A stretch of 64,000 nt of DNA from Prauserella shujinwangii. Lineage in GTDB: Bacteria; Actinomycetota; Actinomycetes; Mycobacteriales; Pseudonocardiaceae. Below are positions 7,923 to 19,296 of the stretch, one piece after another. Below the pieces are notes generated by a model, which was not told where the DNA came from, searched no databases, and saw only the letters and a program-made list of their open reading frames with translations. The stretch's first letter is position 1; the number at the start of each line of letters is the position of its first letter. Both the position numbers and the translations under genes were made by a program. The stretch spans positions 248,001 to 312,000 of the forward strand of contig NZ_PVNH01000007.1 of the NCBI RefSeq assembly GCF_003001955.1, given 5' to 3'.

Positions 7923-8255
7923 ATGGACACACCCGTTCCCGGTGTGGTGAGGACGTTCTTCGAGGCGAGCTCCCGCCGGGACGTCGAAGCGATCACCGGC
8001 CTGTTCACCGAGGACGGCGTGGTGGTCGACGAGGCCGCCACCCGCCGTGGCACGGGGGAGATCCGGGCCTGGCAGGAGGGCCCGGCCTCGCAGTACCGGT
8101 ACACCACCGAGGTGCTCGCCACGGAGGTCCAGGGGGAGGACGTGTTCCTGGTCAGGGGCCGCATCGTGGGCGACTTCCCCGGCGGCACCGCCGACCTGAC
8201 GTGGCGTTTCACCCTCGCTGGTGAGCGCATCCACCGGCTCGAGATCGCGCCCTGA
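7923..8255 (+). CDS. NTF2-like (SnoaL-like) protein
   Basis: A 110-residue single-domain protein with the NTF2 cone-fold pattern: VRTFFEASSRRDVEAITGLFTEDG near the N-terminus and a strand-rich C-terminal half with DVFLVRGRIVGDF. The family includes polyketide cyclases, isomerases and ligand-binding proteins; no catalytic assignment is possible. ATG 7923 is chosen because GGAGG lies exactly five bases upstream; ATG 7911 would place that motif inside the coding region. The SDR follows after 29 bp, so the two are probably co-transcribed under the divergent TetR. Confidence 0.85.
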   Translation: MDTPVPGVVRTFFEASSRRDVEAITGLFTEDGVVVDEAATRRGTGEIRAWQEGPASQYRYTTEVLATEVQGEDVFLVRGRIVGDFPGGTADLTWRFTLAGERIHRLEIAP

Positions 8256-8284
8256 CGGCGACGGCGCGGACGGAGGGAGATCCG

Positions 8285-10376
<2,092 letters not shown>

Positions 10377-10389
10377 TGGCCGCGGAGCG

Positions 10390-11055
10390 TCAGCCGGGCG
10401 GCAGGTCGTCCCGGTGCGGGTCGAGCGTCATCCAGTTGCGGCGTGCTTCGAGCGCCGCCGCCTCGGCATCACCGGCCTCGGCGAGCTCGACGATCCTGGC
10501 GTGCTGCGCGACCGACTCCCTGCCGACGAGCGAGGCGAACCGGATCCGCTCGACCCGCCGGAGCACCGGTGTGTACTGGTCGAGCACAGCCCGGATCGCG
10601 TCGTTCCCGGCCCGGTCCACCGGTACCCGGTGAAAGTCGTCGTCCGCTCCGATCGCGGCCACGACGTCGCCGGTCGTCAAGGCGCGCTCGAAGGCCTCGT
10701 TCGCCCGCCGCATCGCCGCGAAGTCCGCCGCCGTGAGGTGCGGGACGGCGTCCCGCACCGCGAGCTCGTGCATCGCCGCCGTGACGGCCTGCGCGTCGGC
10801 GACGCCGCGCGGGTCGATCGGGCTCACGATCGTGTAGCGCCCCGGCTTGGTCTCGACCAGGCCGGCCGTCTCGAGCCGGGTGAGGGCCTCGCGGATCGGC
10901 GTTCGGCTCACCCCGAGCCAGGAGCTCAGCTCCGCGTCGAGCAGCCGCTCACCCGGTTCGAGGGTGCCGTCGATGATCGCGTCGCGAATGCGGACGAACA
11001 CGCTGTCCCGCAGCAGCTGGCGCTGCTCGGACCTGCCCGTGACCGGAATCGGCAT
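10390..11055 (-). CDS. GntR-family (FCD domain) transcriptional regulator
   Basis: A 221-residue regulator. The N-terminal winged helix is [20 protein letters not shown] near residue 44. The C-terminal all-helical FCD domain carries the metal-ligand-like residues D118 region (GADDDFHR) and [12 protein letters not shown]. It is divergent from the ACC deaminase gene with 48 bp between the starts, so control of acdS is the natural inference. The start is ATG 11055; GGCAT at 11051-11055 pairs with ATGCC at 11070-11074, a weak candidate site over the start codon. Confidence 0.9.
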   Translation of the reverse strand: MPIPVTGRSEQRQLLRDSVFVRIRDAIIDGTLEPGERLLDAELSSWLGVSRTPIREALTRLETAGLVETKPGRYTIVSPIDPRGVADAQAVTAAMHELAVRDAVPHLTAADFAAMRRANEAFERALTTGDVVAAIGADDDFHRVPVDRAGNDAIRAVLDQYTPVLRRVERIRFASLVGRESVAQHARIVELAEAGDAEAAALEARRNWMTLDPHRDDLPPG

Positions 11056-11103
11056 ATCCCTATCTTGCAATGCCCCCTTCCCCCGCGGAGCACCAGGAGC
11101 ACC

Positions 11104-12111
11104 ATGTCCCTCACCGACTTCGACCGTTACCCGCTGACCTTCGGCCCGAGCCCGGTCCACCCGCTGGAGCGGCTTACCCGCCACCTCGGCGGTCCGCGGA
11201 TCTGGGCCAAACGGGAGGACTGCAACTCCGGGCTGGCCTTCGGCGGCAACAAGGTCCGCAAACTCGAGTACATCGTCCCGGACGTGCTCGCCTCCGGTGC
11301 GGACACGCTGGTCTCCCTCGGCGGCTACCAGTCCAACCACACCCGGCAGGTGGCCGCCGTCGCCGCGCGGCTCGGGCTGAAGGCCCGGCTCGTCCAGGAA
11401 CGCTGGGTCGACTGGCCGGACGTCGTCAACGACAAGGTCGGCAACATCCTGCTGTCCCGGATCATGGGTGCCGACGTGCGGCTGGACCCGTCGGGGTTCG
11501 ACATCGGGATCAAGCGTTCCTGGGAGAACGCCATGGAGGAGGTCCGGGCGGCAGGCGGGGTGCCCTACGGCATACCCGCCGGAGCGTCCGAACACCCGCT
11601 CGGCGGACTGGGCTTCGCGAACTGGGCGAACGAGGTACGGGAGCAGGAGCGCGAACTCGGCGTCTTCTTCGACACCATCGTCGTCTGCACGGTCACGGGC
11701 TCGACCCACGCCGGGATGATCGCCGGGTTCGCCGGCCAGGACCGTCCGCGCCGCGTGCTCGGCATCGACGCCTCCGCCATGATCGAGCGGACTCGCGAGC
11801 AGGTCGGGCGCATCGCCCGGCACACCGCACAGCTCATCGGGCTCGGCCGCGACCTGCGCGAGGACGAGATCACCGTGCTCGACGGCTGGGCAGGCGAACG
11901 CTACGGCATCCCGGTCGCGTCGACGGTCGACGCGATCCGCCTCTCCGCCCGGCTGGAGGGCATGATCCTCGACCCCGTCTACGAGGGCAAGTCGATGGCC
12001 GGGCTCATCGGCCTGATCGGGTCCGGCGACATCCCCCCGGACGCGACCGTTCTCTACGCGCACCTCGGTGGGCAGCCCGCGCTCAACGCCTACGCCGGAG
12101 CGCTCACGTGA
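11104..12111 (+). CDS. acdS: 1-aminocyclopropane-1-carboxylate deaminase
   Basis: A 335-residue fold-type II PLP enzyme of typical length. The PLP-lysine is Lys50 in FGGNKVRK. The residues that distinguish ACC deaminase from D-cysteine desulfhydrase are both of the deaminase type: Glu294 in VYEGKSMAG and Leu321 in [10 protein letters not shown]. It converts ACC, the plant ethylene precursor, to 2-oxobutyrate and ammonia in the cytosol. The start is ATG 11104 with AGGAGC upstream. The divergent GntR gene is the likely regulator; classical acdS regulators in proteobacteria are Lrp-type instead. It suggests plant association or use of ACC as a nitrogen source. Confidence 0.93.
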   Translation: MSLTDFDRYPLTFGPSPVHPLERLTRHLGGPRIWAKREDCNSGLAFGGNKVRKLEYIVPDVLASGADTLVSLGGYQSNHTRQVAAVAARLGLKARLVQERWVDWPDVVNDKVGNILLSRIMGADVRLDPSGFDIGIKRSWENAMEEVRAAGGVPYGIPAGASEHPLGGLGFANWANEVREQERELGVFFDTIVVCTVTGSTHAGMIAGFAGQDRPRRVLGIDASAMIERTREQVGRIARHTAQLIGLGRDLREDEITVLDGWAGERYGIPVASTVDAIRLSARLEGMILDPVYEGKSMAGLIGLIGSGDIPPDATVLYAHLGGQPALNAYAGALT

Positions 12112-12468
12112 GTCCTCGGCCCGGCTGAGGAAGGATGGGGAAGGCCGCGCAGGCGGCGCGGCCGCCGCACACGCTCCCGACCGTCCATCGTGGTCGCAAC
12201 CGACGATCACGCCGAGCCGGCGTACCCGTTGCTCCGCCGGGTTGCGGGAACCCGGCGGAGCAGCACGATGCCGGACGCGGGATGCTGTCGCCGCCGGGCG
12301 GGCCCGGTGAGAGTTCGGACACCAGGGTGGCCGCGACGCCCGCTGCGGCGACCGGCCGCACGGGCTTCCGGTGACGACGGGGCGCATCGGTGGACCGAGC
12401 CGGCACCGGCGGCCCTCGCGGCCGTCATCGGAACGAGGGCAGGTCGCTGTCGCTCGCGGCGGGAACCC
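12112..12468. other. 357-bp convergent intergenic region
   Basis: It lies between the acdS end and the TetR end and contains no supported gene. The only structured element is the hairpin at 12231-12261. Confidence 0.5.
12231..12261. terminator. Hairpin, probable bidirectional terminator
   Basis: GCTCCGCCGGGTT and AACCCGGCGGAGC form a perfect 13-bp stem with a GCGGG loop. No T-tract follows on either strand, which is common for actinobacterial terminators. It is positioned between convergent genes. Confidence 0.65.
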
Positions 12469-13119
12469 TCAGCCGGCGCCGGTTCCGGTGGCGGGCCGGT
12501 CGGTGGCGATGCCGCCGATGAGGAGATCGACGATCTGGCGGGCCAGCGCTTCGATGACGTCGTCCGGCTGGTCGTCGATCTTCCGGTACCACATGTCCAC
12601 CGCGTTGAGGCTGCTGAGCAGTGTCCTGGTGGTCAGCGCCGCGTCGGTCGTGCGTAGCGAACCGTCGGCGATTCCCTCGGAGACCACCTGGCGGAACATC
12701 TGCTCGTAGTCGTCGCGGAGCTTGTTCAGGGACCGCAGCGCGTCCCGCTGACGGGTTTTCAGCGCGGCCGACGACTGGGCACGCACACCCTCGTGCACGA
12801 CGTTGTGGTAGGCGAGGTCCGTCATCAGGTTCCGCACGTGGGCGACGGACATCGCCACCAGGCGCTCGCAACCGGTTCCCTGACCGTGCGCGTACGGTTC
12901 GACGTTGGCGCGCACGCGTCGCATGGCTTCCTCGTACACGGCGAGAAACAGGTCGAACTTCGACCGGAAGTGGTAGTAGATCAGCCCCTTCGTCGCGCCG
13001 ACCTCATCCGCGATGTCGTCGATCGTGGTGCTCCCGAATCCCTGGAGCTGGAAGGCCTCCGCGGCCGCGTCCAGGATCCGCCGCTTGGCGCCGGTGTCCA
13101 CGCCGGGACCTGTGCTCAA
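12469..13119 (-). CDS. TetR-family transcriptional regulator
   Basis: A 216-residue TetR protein. The helix-turn-helix STTIDDIADEVGATKGLIYYHF is near residue 30. The C-terminal domain, with HNVVHEGVRAQ and DMWYRKIDDQPDDVIEALARQIVDLLIGG, resembles regulators of lipid or steroid catabolism genes in actinobacteria (KstR2-like); this is a loose resemblance. The start is TTG 13119 with GGAGG upstream. It faces the sodium:solute symporter gene, and a palindrome at 13220-13235 lies between. It is the likely local repressor of the catabolic cluster that follows. Confidence 0.88.
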   Translation of the reverse strand: MSTGPGVDTGAKRRILDAAAEAFQLQGFGSTTIDDIADEVGATKGLIYYHFRSKFDLFLAVYEEAMRRVRANVEPYAHGQGTGCERLVAMSVAHVRNLMTDLAYHNVVHEGVRAQSSAALKTRQRDALRSLNKLRDDYEQMFRQVVSEGIADGSLRTTDAALTTRTLLSSLNAVDMWYRKIDDQPDDVIEALARQIVDLLIGGIATDRPATGTGAG

Positions 13120-13579
13120 CGTGTGCCTCCATCGGTCGAGGTGCCGACACCATCATGGCACCGCCAGTGGGCCGTGCCGATCACGCCGGGCAGTTGACTT
13201 CACGTGCCCGCGTTCACATAATACTCCGTAGTATTGCAGATGAGAGGCAGTTTACCGGTGTGCGCGAACCCTTCTGGCAACGTCGCCATCGCGACCGGGA
13301 GCCCTGCGGCACCCGGTCCGGCGCACGTGCTGGTCCCGGCTGCCCGCGGCGCCGCGGTGCCGGTCGAAGGCCGGGACGCGGCGGACTTCCGGAGCCGCCC
13401 TGGTGACGGGACGCGGCTGAAACGCGTGCTCAACCGGGATGCCGCCGGGCCGCCACCGTGGCGACCGGGTACGTCCCACTCGTTCCCGACCGTGATGAGC
13501 GACGCTCGTCTCGCCGTTCCGCGCCGGGCGTGACAGTACGCCTCCGCCTCGTTTGTGCTTCTGTCGCAGGGAGTTCAGC
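13120..13579. promoter_or_regulatory. 460-bp divergent intergenic region
   Basis: It holds the palindrome at 13220-13235 in an AT-richer patch, then about 300 bp of GC-rich sequence before the symporter. A 99-codon open frame at 13234-13533 begins inside the putative operator zone and has no recognisable domain; I do not accept it as a gene. Confidence 0.5.
13220..13235. promoter_or_regulatory. Probable TetR operator
   Basis: AATACT and AGTATT are perfect arms around CCGT, 85 bp upstream of the TetR TTG start. The shape matches typical TetR sites, and the AT content contrasts with the neighbourhood. Confidence 0.7.
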
Positions 13580-15058
13580 ATGACACCTGTTATCGCCATC
13601 GTGATCGTCTACTTCGTCATCATGTTCGCCATCGGGTACTGGGCGAAGTCGCGGATGAAGTCGTCAAGAGACTTCCTCGTCGCGGGCCAGACCCTGGGAT
13701 TCTTCGTGATGGCCATCGGCACGTTCTCGTCGATCCAGAGTGGATTCGGCATGATCGGGCACACCGCCAACACCTACTCGTGGGGCGTGCAGGCCGTGGT
13801 GGCCGCGGCGTTCCTGGTGCCGCTGGCCTTCGCGGTCTCGTGGTTCCTGCTCGGGTCGCGCCTGTACCGGCTGGCCCGGAAGTACGAGGTCTACTCGGTT
13901 CCGGACGTCATCCGTATCCGGTACCCCGGCCGACGGGCGCAGCTGGCGATGTCGGTGGCCATGTTCGTGGGCTCGGTCGCGTACATGACCGCCCAGGTCA
14001 CGGCGACCGGCGTGATCATGAGCCTCATCTTCGGGACCTCGGTCACCGTCGGCGCCATCATCGGGTCCGCCGTGGTGGCGCTCTACACCGTCGCGGGCGG
14101 GATGCTGGCCGGCGCCTGGACGGACTTCCTGCAGGGACTGCTGATGGTCGTCATGTCCATCGGGACCTTCTTCGTGGCGACCAACACCGTCGGCGGGTGG
14201 AGCAGCATGCTCGAGACGATCGCCAGCCACGACATCGACTTCCTCCGCCTGGACGCCTCGCAGCCGCTGACCTACGTCTACACGTTCATCGTCATGGCGG
14301 TGCTCGGCACCGTGGCGCAGCCCCAGCTGATCGCCAAGTTCCTGATGCTGCGGTCCTCCTCGGAGCTGAAATGGGGGGCGCTGGTCGCCTCGCTGGCGTA
14401 CGGGATCACGACGCTGTTCGCGCTCAGCGTCGGCCTGTCGATGCGTGCGCTCTCGATCGAAGGCAGGGCGCCCGAACTCGAGAACATCGACAACACCACG
14501 ACCTGGTTCTTCGACAACATGGTGTCACCGGTCTTCGCCGGTTTCGTCCTCGCGGGACTCCTCGCGGCGATCATGTCCAGTGCCAACTCGTTCATCGCTG
14601 TCGGAGCGTCGTCGTTGATGCGGGACATGCCGAGCGCGCTCGGCATCACCGTCCGGAACGACGTGCGGTGGGCGCGCATCGCGAGCGTGTTCGTCGTCCT
14701 CTGTGCCCTGGTCTTCGCCCTCTACCTGTCCCAGGTGGTCTTCCTGCTCGGCGCCATCGGATGGGCGGCGTTCGCGGCCGCCATCTTCGGGCCGCTCGTC
14801 CTGGGCTTGTACTGGCGCCGTGCGACGGGCCTGGCGACCACGATCGCGATCGCCTTCGGCATCCTGTCGAACCTCGCCGCGACGATCCTCACGGCCCAGG
14901 AAGTGATCACGTTCCCGGCCTACATCCAGACCGGCGGCCTCATCACCTGCCTCGGGATAGTGCTGTTCATCGTCGTGTCGGTCGCCGTGCCCTCACGGGA
15001 GTCGCTCGACAGGTTCACGGAGATGAACCGGCTGCCCGGCAGCAAGAGCGTGGTGTAG
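13580..15058 (+). CDS. Sodium:solute symporter family protein
   Basis: A 492-residue integral membrane protein with about 13 hydrophobic segments. It starts at ATG 13580 with GGGAG upstream, eliminating nine codons of an upstream frame. SSS features are SRDFLVAGQTLGFFVMAIGTFSS near residue 29, the YRLARKYEVYSVPDVIRIRYPG segment near residue 102, and FLLGAIGWAAFAAAIFGPLVLGLYWRR near residue 390. The family imports carboxylates, sugars, proline or pantothenate with Na+. Its place at the head of a lactonase/CoA-ligase cluster suggests a carboxylate substrate, but this is inference. Confidence 0.9.
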   Translation: MTPVIAIVIVYFVIMFAIGYWAKSRMKSSRDFLVAGQTLGFFVMAIGTFSSIQSGFGMIGHTANTYSWGVQAVVAAAFLVPLAFAVSWFLLGSRLYRLARKYEVYSVPDVIRIRYPGRRAQLAMSVAMFVGSVAYMTAQVTATGVIMSLIFGTSVTVGAIIGSAVVALYTVAGGMLAGAWTDFLQGLLMVVMSIGTFFVATNTVGGWSSMLETIASHDIDFLRLDASQPLTYVYTFIVMAVLGTVAQPQLIAKFLMLRSSSELKWGALVASLAYGITTLFALSVGLSMRALSIEGRAPELENIDNTTTWFFDNMVSPVFAGFVLAGLLAAIMSSANSFIAVGASSLMRDMPSALGITVRNDVRWARIASVFVVLCALVFALYLSQVVFLLGAIGWAAFAAAIFGPLVLGLYWRRATGLATTIAIAFGILSNLAATILTAQEVITFPAYIQTGGLITCLGIVLFIVVSVAVPSRESLDRFTEMNRLPGSKSVV

Positions 15059-15106
15059 GCGGCCTGCCCGCGTGTACCGAGTGGAACTCGACCGAAAGGT
15101 GGCAGA

Positions 15107-15514
15107 ATGCACGTCGATCGCGTTGACCGGCTGGTTCTTCTCTGTTTCGTCACGACGACCGTCGCCATCGTGGGAATGGTCTTCGACCACTGGCAGCTCG
15201 TCTACTACTCGATTCCGGTGTTGACCGCTCTCTTCCTGCTGATGGCTGCGCTCAACAGGCGGGGCGAATGGTCGGCTCCGGTGGTCACCGGCGTTGCCGC
15301 GTTCGGCGGCGTGATGCTGGCCCTGTTCGTGGCGAGCAACATCGCGCTCCATACCGACGAACTGATCGGTGGCCTGCCCGCGGCGACCGCGGTGTTCGTG
15401 TACGCGGTCTGGCCCTTCACCACCGTGGCGGCTCCGCTGCTGTTCGCCTGGGTCTACCACCGGTGGTTGCGCCATGACGTCGACGACGCGCATGCGCGGT
15501 CCGTGGGGTCGTAG
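15107..15514 (+). CDS. Small four-helix membrane protein, unknown function
   Basis: A 135-residue protein with four hydrophobic segments (roughly residues 10-28, 34-48, 58-80 and 94-118) and a basic, histidine-containing C-terminus (YHRWLRHDVDDAHARSVGS). No family is recognised with confidence. AAAGGTGG precedes ATG 15107. It lies 48 bp after the symporter in the same direction, so it may be an accessory subunit, but small partners of SSS transporters are usually shorter and have two helices. Function unassigned. Confidence 0.75.
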   Translation: MHVDRVDRLVLLCFVTTTVAIVGMVFDHWQLVYYSIPVLTALFLLMAALNRRGEWSAPVVTGVAAFGGVMLALFVASNIALHTDELIGGLPAATAVFVYAVWPFTTVAAPLLFAWVYHRWLRHDVDDAHARSVGS

Positions 15515-15633
15515 CGACCCGTGCGGGGCAGTCCCCGGTGCGGAGCGACCGCGGAGTCCCGTGTGCGCACTCGCGGCGCCTTCTCCGGAGGGCCGTGTGC
15601 TCAGTCATTGACCCCACGATTGGAGGAGGGCAC

Positions 15634-16623
15634 ATGGATGTGTCTTGCGCTTTTCCCACCGCTCTGCACTCTCCGGACCACATCGCCCTGGCCGAACGGC
15701 TCGGTTACCACCGTGCGTGGGTCTACGACACACCGCAGCAGAGCCCGGACGTGTGGATGACCCTGGCGCTCGCCGCCGAGCGCACCGACCGCATCGGGCT
15801 CGGCCCGGGAGTGCTGGTCCCCAGCCTCCGCCACCCGATGGTGAACGCCGCGGCGACCGCCACGCTCGCCGCGCTCGCGCCCGGCCGGGTGGCGGTCGCC
15901 TTCGGAACGGGGTTCACCGGCCGCCGGGCGATGGGCTACGGGGCGATCCGCTGGTCCTTCATGGAGTCCTACATCCGGGCCTACCGGGCCCTGCTGCGTG
16001 GTGAGACGGTCGAATGGGAAGGCGCCCTGATGCGGATGCTGCATCCCGGCGGTCACGCTCCGGATCGGCCCGTCGACGTGCCGATCCTCGTCGGCGCGCT
16101 CGGGCCGAAAGGGAACAGGGTCGCGCGCGAGCTCGGTGACGGGCTCTTCGCCACGCTTCAGCCTCCGGACTTCATGACCGAGCATCGCTGGGTTGCCTAC
16201 CTCGAATGGGGCACCGTGCTCGGCGAGAACGAGGACGAAGACTCGGAGCACGCGCGCCTGGCGGCGGGACCAGGCTGGGCACTGTCGTTCCACGGCGCCT
16301 ACGAGTTCGGTGGCCCCGAGGCCGTACGGGCACTGCCCGGCGGCGAGGAATGGCTCGAGGTCGTCGAGTCGGCACCCCCGGGTCGACGCCATCTCGCGGT
16401 GCACTCCGGGCACTGTGTCGAGTTGAACGCCGCGGACGAGGCGGCCTGGCGAGCCGGGGGCAACGGCACGCTCCGGGATGTCACCTTGAGCGGGACACCC
16501 GGCGACATCCGGCGCAGACTCGATGACTACCGCTCCCGCGGCGTCACCGAGATCGTCTTCCAACCGTGCGGGCCCGACATCGCGGGGGAGCTGGAGCGGT
16601 TCCGCGACGTCGCGAGTCCGTAG
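15634..16623 (+). CDS. LLM-class flavin-dependent oxidoreductase
   Basis: A 329-residue luciferase-like TIM barrel. GGAGGAGG lies directly upstream of ATG 15634. Family segments are LAERLGYHRAWVYDTP near residue 19, IGLGPGVLVPSLRHPMVNAAATATLAALAPGR near residue 54 (broken here as it spans more than one motif), GALGPKGNRVARELGDG near residue 155 and the closing SGTPGDIRRRLDDYRSRGVTEIVF. Members use FMNH2 or F420 for monooxygenation, Baeyer-Villiger oxidation or dehydrogenation. Its position just before an SMP-30 lactonase suggests that it may form a lactone or ester, an inference only. Same direction as flanking genes. Confidence 0.88.
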   Translation: MDVSCAFPTALHSPDHIALAERLGYHRAWVYDTPQQSPDVWMTLALAAERTDRIGLGPGVLVPSLRHPMVNAAATATLAALAPGRVAVAFGTGFTGRRAMGYGAIRWSFMESYIRAYRALLRGETVEWEGALMRMLHPGGHAPDRPVDVPILVGALGPKGNRVARELGDGLFATLQPPDFMTEHRWVAYLEWGTVLGENEDEDSEHARLAAGPGWALSFHGAYEFGGPEAVRALPGGEEWLEVVESAPPGRRHLAVHSGHCVELNAADEAAWRAGGNGTLRDVTLSGTPGDIRRRLDDYRSRGVTEIVFQPCGPDIAGELERFRDVASP

Positions 16624-16686
16624 CCGGCCTCCGCAGGAGAGCGAAACCTCCGACGCACCCGACCGCCCACGTCACCAGGGGAGATC

Positions 16687-17580
16687 ATGAGCCGTGAAAC
16701 GAGCACCGTCATCGATGGGCTGTCCTATCTGGAGTGTCCTCGATGGCGTGACGACCGGGTATGGTTCGCCGACTTCTACACGTACCAGGTGTACTCCGCG
16801 GCCGAGGACGGCAGCGACGTCCGGGTCGAGGCCGAGGTCCCCGAGCAGCCCTCCGGGCTGGGCTGGCTGCCGGACGGCCGGCTCCTGGTGGTCTCCATGC
16901 GAGACGCCCGCGTGCTGCGCCGCGAGCCCGGCGGCGCGCTGGTGACGCATGCCGATCTGTCCGGCCACGTTCGCGGTCATCCCAACGACATGGTCGTCGA
17001 CGACCGGGGCAGGGCCTTCGTCGGTGAGTTCGGGTTCGACCTGATGGGCGGAGACCCGCTGGACACCGCCGTCCTGTTGCGGGTGGATCCCGACGGCACC
17101 GTCACGGCGGTCGCGGACGACCTGTGGTTCCCCAACGGCAGCGTCATCACCGACGACGGCGTGCTCCTCGTCTGCGAGACCTTCGCCAACCGGGTCACCG
17201 CGTTCGACATCACGGACCGCGGCGACCTCGTCAACCGCCGCACGTGGGCGACGTTCGGCGAGTTGCCCACGCACAGGGACCTGGACAACCTGCTGACCCA
17301 GGTCGTCGTCGCGGCGGACGGGTGCTGCCTCGACGCCGACGGGGCCCTGTGGGTGGCCGACGCCGTCGGCGGGCGAGTGCTCCGCGTCCGGGAGGGAGGC
17401 GACGTCAGCGAGGAGATATCCGCAGGCACGGGCGTCTTCGCCTGCATGCTCGGTGGTGCCGACGGTCGCACACTGTTCCTGTGTGCGGCGCCCGACTTTC
17501 ACGAGGACGCCCGCAAGAACGCGCGCGAAGGAAGCCTGCTCACCGCGCGCGTCGATGTTCCCCACGCGGGCCGGCCCTGA
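16687..17580 (+). CDS. SMP-30/gluconolactonase/LRE family protein
   Basis: A 297-residue six-bladed beta-propeller. The expected divalent-metal ligands are present: Glu16 in LECPRW, Asn150 in WFPNGS and Asp211 in AADGCCLD; substrate-side Asn100 lies in HPNDM. The family hydrolyses sugar or aliphatic lactones to hydroxy acids in the cytosol. It is followed after 27 bp by an acyl-CoA ligase and preceded by an LLM flavin enzyme, giving a possible lactone-making, lactone-opening and CoA-activating series. The actual lactone is not known. The start is ATG 16687, with GGGGAG upstream. Confidence 0.92.
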   Translation: MSRETSTVIDGLSYLECPRWRDDRVWFADFYTYQVYSAAEDGSDVRVEAEVPEQPSGLGWLPDGRLLVVSMRDARVLRREPGGALVTHADLSGHVRGHPNDMVVDDRGRAFVGEFGFDLMGGDPLDTAVLLRVDPDGTVTAVADDLWFPNGSVITDDGVLLVCETFANRVTAFDITDRGDLVNRRTWATFGELPTHRDLDNLLTQVVVAADGCCLDADGALWVADAVGGRVLRVREGGDVSEEISAGTGVFACMLGGADGRTLFLCAAPDFHEDARKNAREGSLLTARVDVPHAGRP

Positions 17581-17607
17581 CCCGGCACCGGAAAAGGAGC
17601 GCCCACC

Positions 17608-19281
17608 GTGTTGAGCACGATGCAGGACGGTGAACTGTCGATCGCCCGGCTGCTGCACTACGGCACCACGGTGCACGGCGACAGCACCGTGGCGACCTGG
17701 GACGGCGCCGGGTCCCGCGTCGAGCCCTATCGGATGCTCGGACGGCGTGCCGCCCGGCTCGCACACGGCCTGCGGGCACTGGGAGTGAGCGGTGACGCGC
17801 GGGTCGGCACCTTCATGTGGAACAACAACGAGCACCTCGAGGCCTACCTCGCCGTGCCCGCGATGGGCGCCGTCCTCCACACGCTCAACATCCGGCTGTC
17901 CCCGGAACAGCTGGCCTTCGTGGTCAACCACGCCGCCGATCGCGTGGTGCTCGTCGACGGTCACCTGGCGCCGGCGTTCAGCCGGGTCCTCCCGCTGCTG
18001 GAGACGGTGCGGCACGTGGTCGTCGTCAACGGCGACGCGGCCGCGCTGGACGCACCCGCCGGTGTGGAGGCGCATTCCTACGAGGACCTGCTCGCGGTCC
18101 AGGAGGACCGGTTCGACTGGCCGGTCGTCGACGAGCGGTCCGCCGCGGCGATGTGCTACACGTCGGGCACGACCGGAGACCCCAAAGGGGTGGCGTACTC
18201 CCACCGTTCGATCTGGCTGCACTCCCTGCAGCTGTGCATGAGTGACGGGATGCGGCTGGGGCAACACGACTCGGCGCTGGCGATCGTGCCCATGTTCCAC
18301 GCGATGGCCTGGGGCATACCGTACGCCGCGATGATGGTCGGTGCCTCGCTGGTCCTGCCGGACCGCTTTCTGCAGCCGGACCCGATCGCGGCGATCCTCG
18401 CCGCGGAGCGGCCCACGTTCGCGGCCGCCGTGCCGACGATCTGGCAGGGACTGCACCAGCGGCTGGCGACCGCACCACAGGACATCTCACATCTGCGAGA
18501 GGCCGTGGTCGGCGGGTCGGCCTGCCCGCCGTCCCTGATACGTGCCTTCGCCGACCGGCACGGGGTGCGGCTGCTGCACACCTGGGGGATGACCGAACTG
18601 TCCCCACTCGGCTGTGTGGCCAGGCCACCCGCCTCGGCGACCGGCGAGGAGGCGATGGCCTACCGGGTCACGCAAGGCCGCTTTCCCGCCTCCGTACGGG
18701 CCCGGCTGATCGACGCGGATGGCGCCGAGATGCCCTGGGACGGGGAGAGCGTCGGCGAGCTCGAGGTGTCCGGCCCGTGGGTCACGGGCTGCTACTACAC
18801 ACCGGAAGGCACGGCCGCCGAGCCGGACGGCTTTCCGGACGGCTGGCTGCGGACCGGCGATGTCGGCCGCATCTCGCCCGACGGGTTTCTCACCCTCACC
18901 GACCGGACCAAGGACGTGATCAAGTCCGGTGGCGAGTGGATCTCGTCGGTCGAGCTGGAGAACGCCGTCATGGGACACCCGGCCGTCATCGAGGCCGCCG
19001 TCATCGCGGTGCCCGACGAGAGATGGCAGGAACGGCCACTGGTCGCGGTGGTGGTCGACGAGGGCGATCCGGTCACCGCCGCGCAGTTGCGGGACTTCCT
19101 CGCGGGCCAGGTCGCCGACTGGCAGGTTCCCGAGAACTGGGCGTTCGTCGACGAGATCCCGAAGACCGGCGTCGGCAAGTTCGACAAGAAACGACTGCGG
19201 GCGCGCTACCACGAGCACGGGCTCGACATCGAGCGAGTCCAGCGGCACAGCGGCGGGCGGACCCGGGAACCGTCCGGCTGA
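17608..19281 (+). CDS. Fatty-acid/aryl-CoA ligase (AMP-binding enzyme)
   Basis: A 557-residue acyl-adenylate-forming ligase. The phosphate-binding loop YTSGTTGDPKGV begins at residue 184, HTWGMTELSP carries the A5 motif near residue 326, GWLRTGDVG is the A7-type aspartate segment near residue 411, and the catalytic lysine lies in PKTGVGKFDKK near the C-terminus. It most resembles medium/long-chain FadD-type ligases that activate a carboxylic acid with ATP and CoA. The start is GTG 17608, seven bases after AAAAGGAGC. It is the last gene of the symporter/LLM/lactonase series and probably activates the hydroxy acid released upstream; specificity is inferred. Confidence 0.9.
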   Translation: MLSTMQDGELSIARLLHYGTTVHGDSTVATWDGAGSRVEPYRMLGRRAARLAHGLRALGVSGDARVGTFMWNNNEHLEAYLAVPAMGAVLHTLNIRLSPEQLAFVVNHAADRVVLVDGHLAPAFSRVLPLLETVRHVVVVNGDAAALDAPAGVEAHSYEDLLAVQEDRFDWPVVDERSAAAMCYTSGTTGDPKGVAYSHRSIWLHSLQLCMSDGMRLGQHDSALAIVPMFHAMAWGIPYAAMMVGASLVLPDRFLQPDPIAAILAAERPTFAAAVPTIWQGLHQRLATAPQDISHLREAVVGGSACPPSLIRAFADRHGVRLLHTWGMTELSPLGCVARPPASATGEEAMAYRVTQGRFPASVRARLIDADGAEMPWDGESVGELEVSGPWVTGCYYTPEGTAAEPDGFPDGWLRTGDVGRISPDGFLTLTDRTKDVIKSGGEWISSVELENAVMGHPAVIEAAVIAVPDERWQERPLVAVVVDEGDPVTAAQLRDFLAGQVADWQVPENWAFVDEIPKTGVGKFDKKRLRARYHEHGLDIERVQRHSGGRTREPSG

Positions 19282-19296
19282 GCCCTCCGGCTTGTC

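Noticed and set aside
13234-13533. 99-codon open frame upstream of the symporter
   Set aside because: Starts next to the TetR palindrome, has no convincing start and no recognisable fold; the region is better read as a control region.
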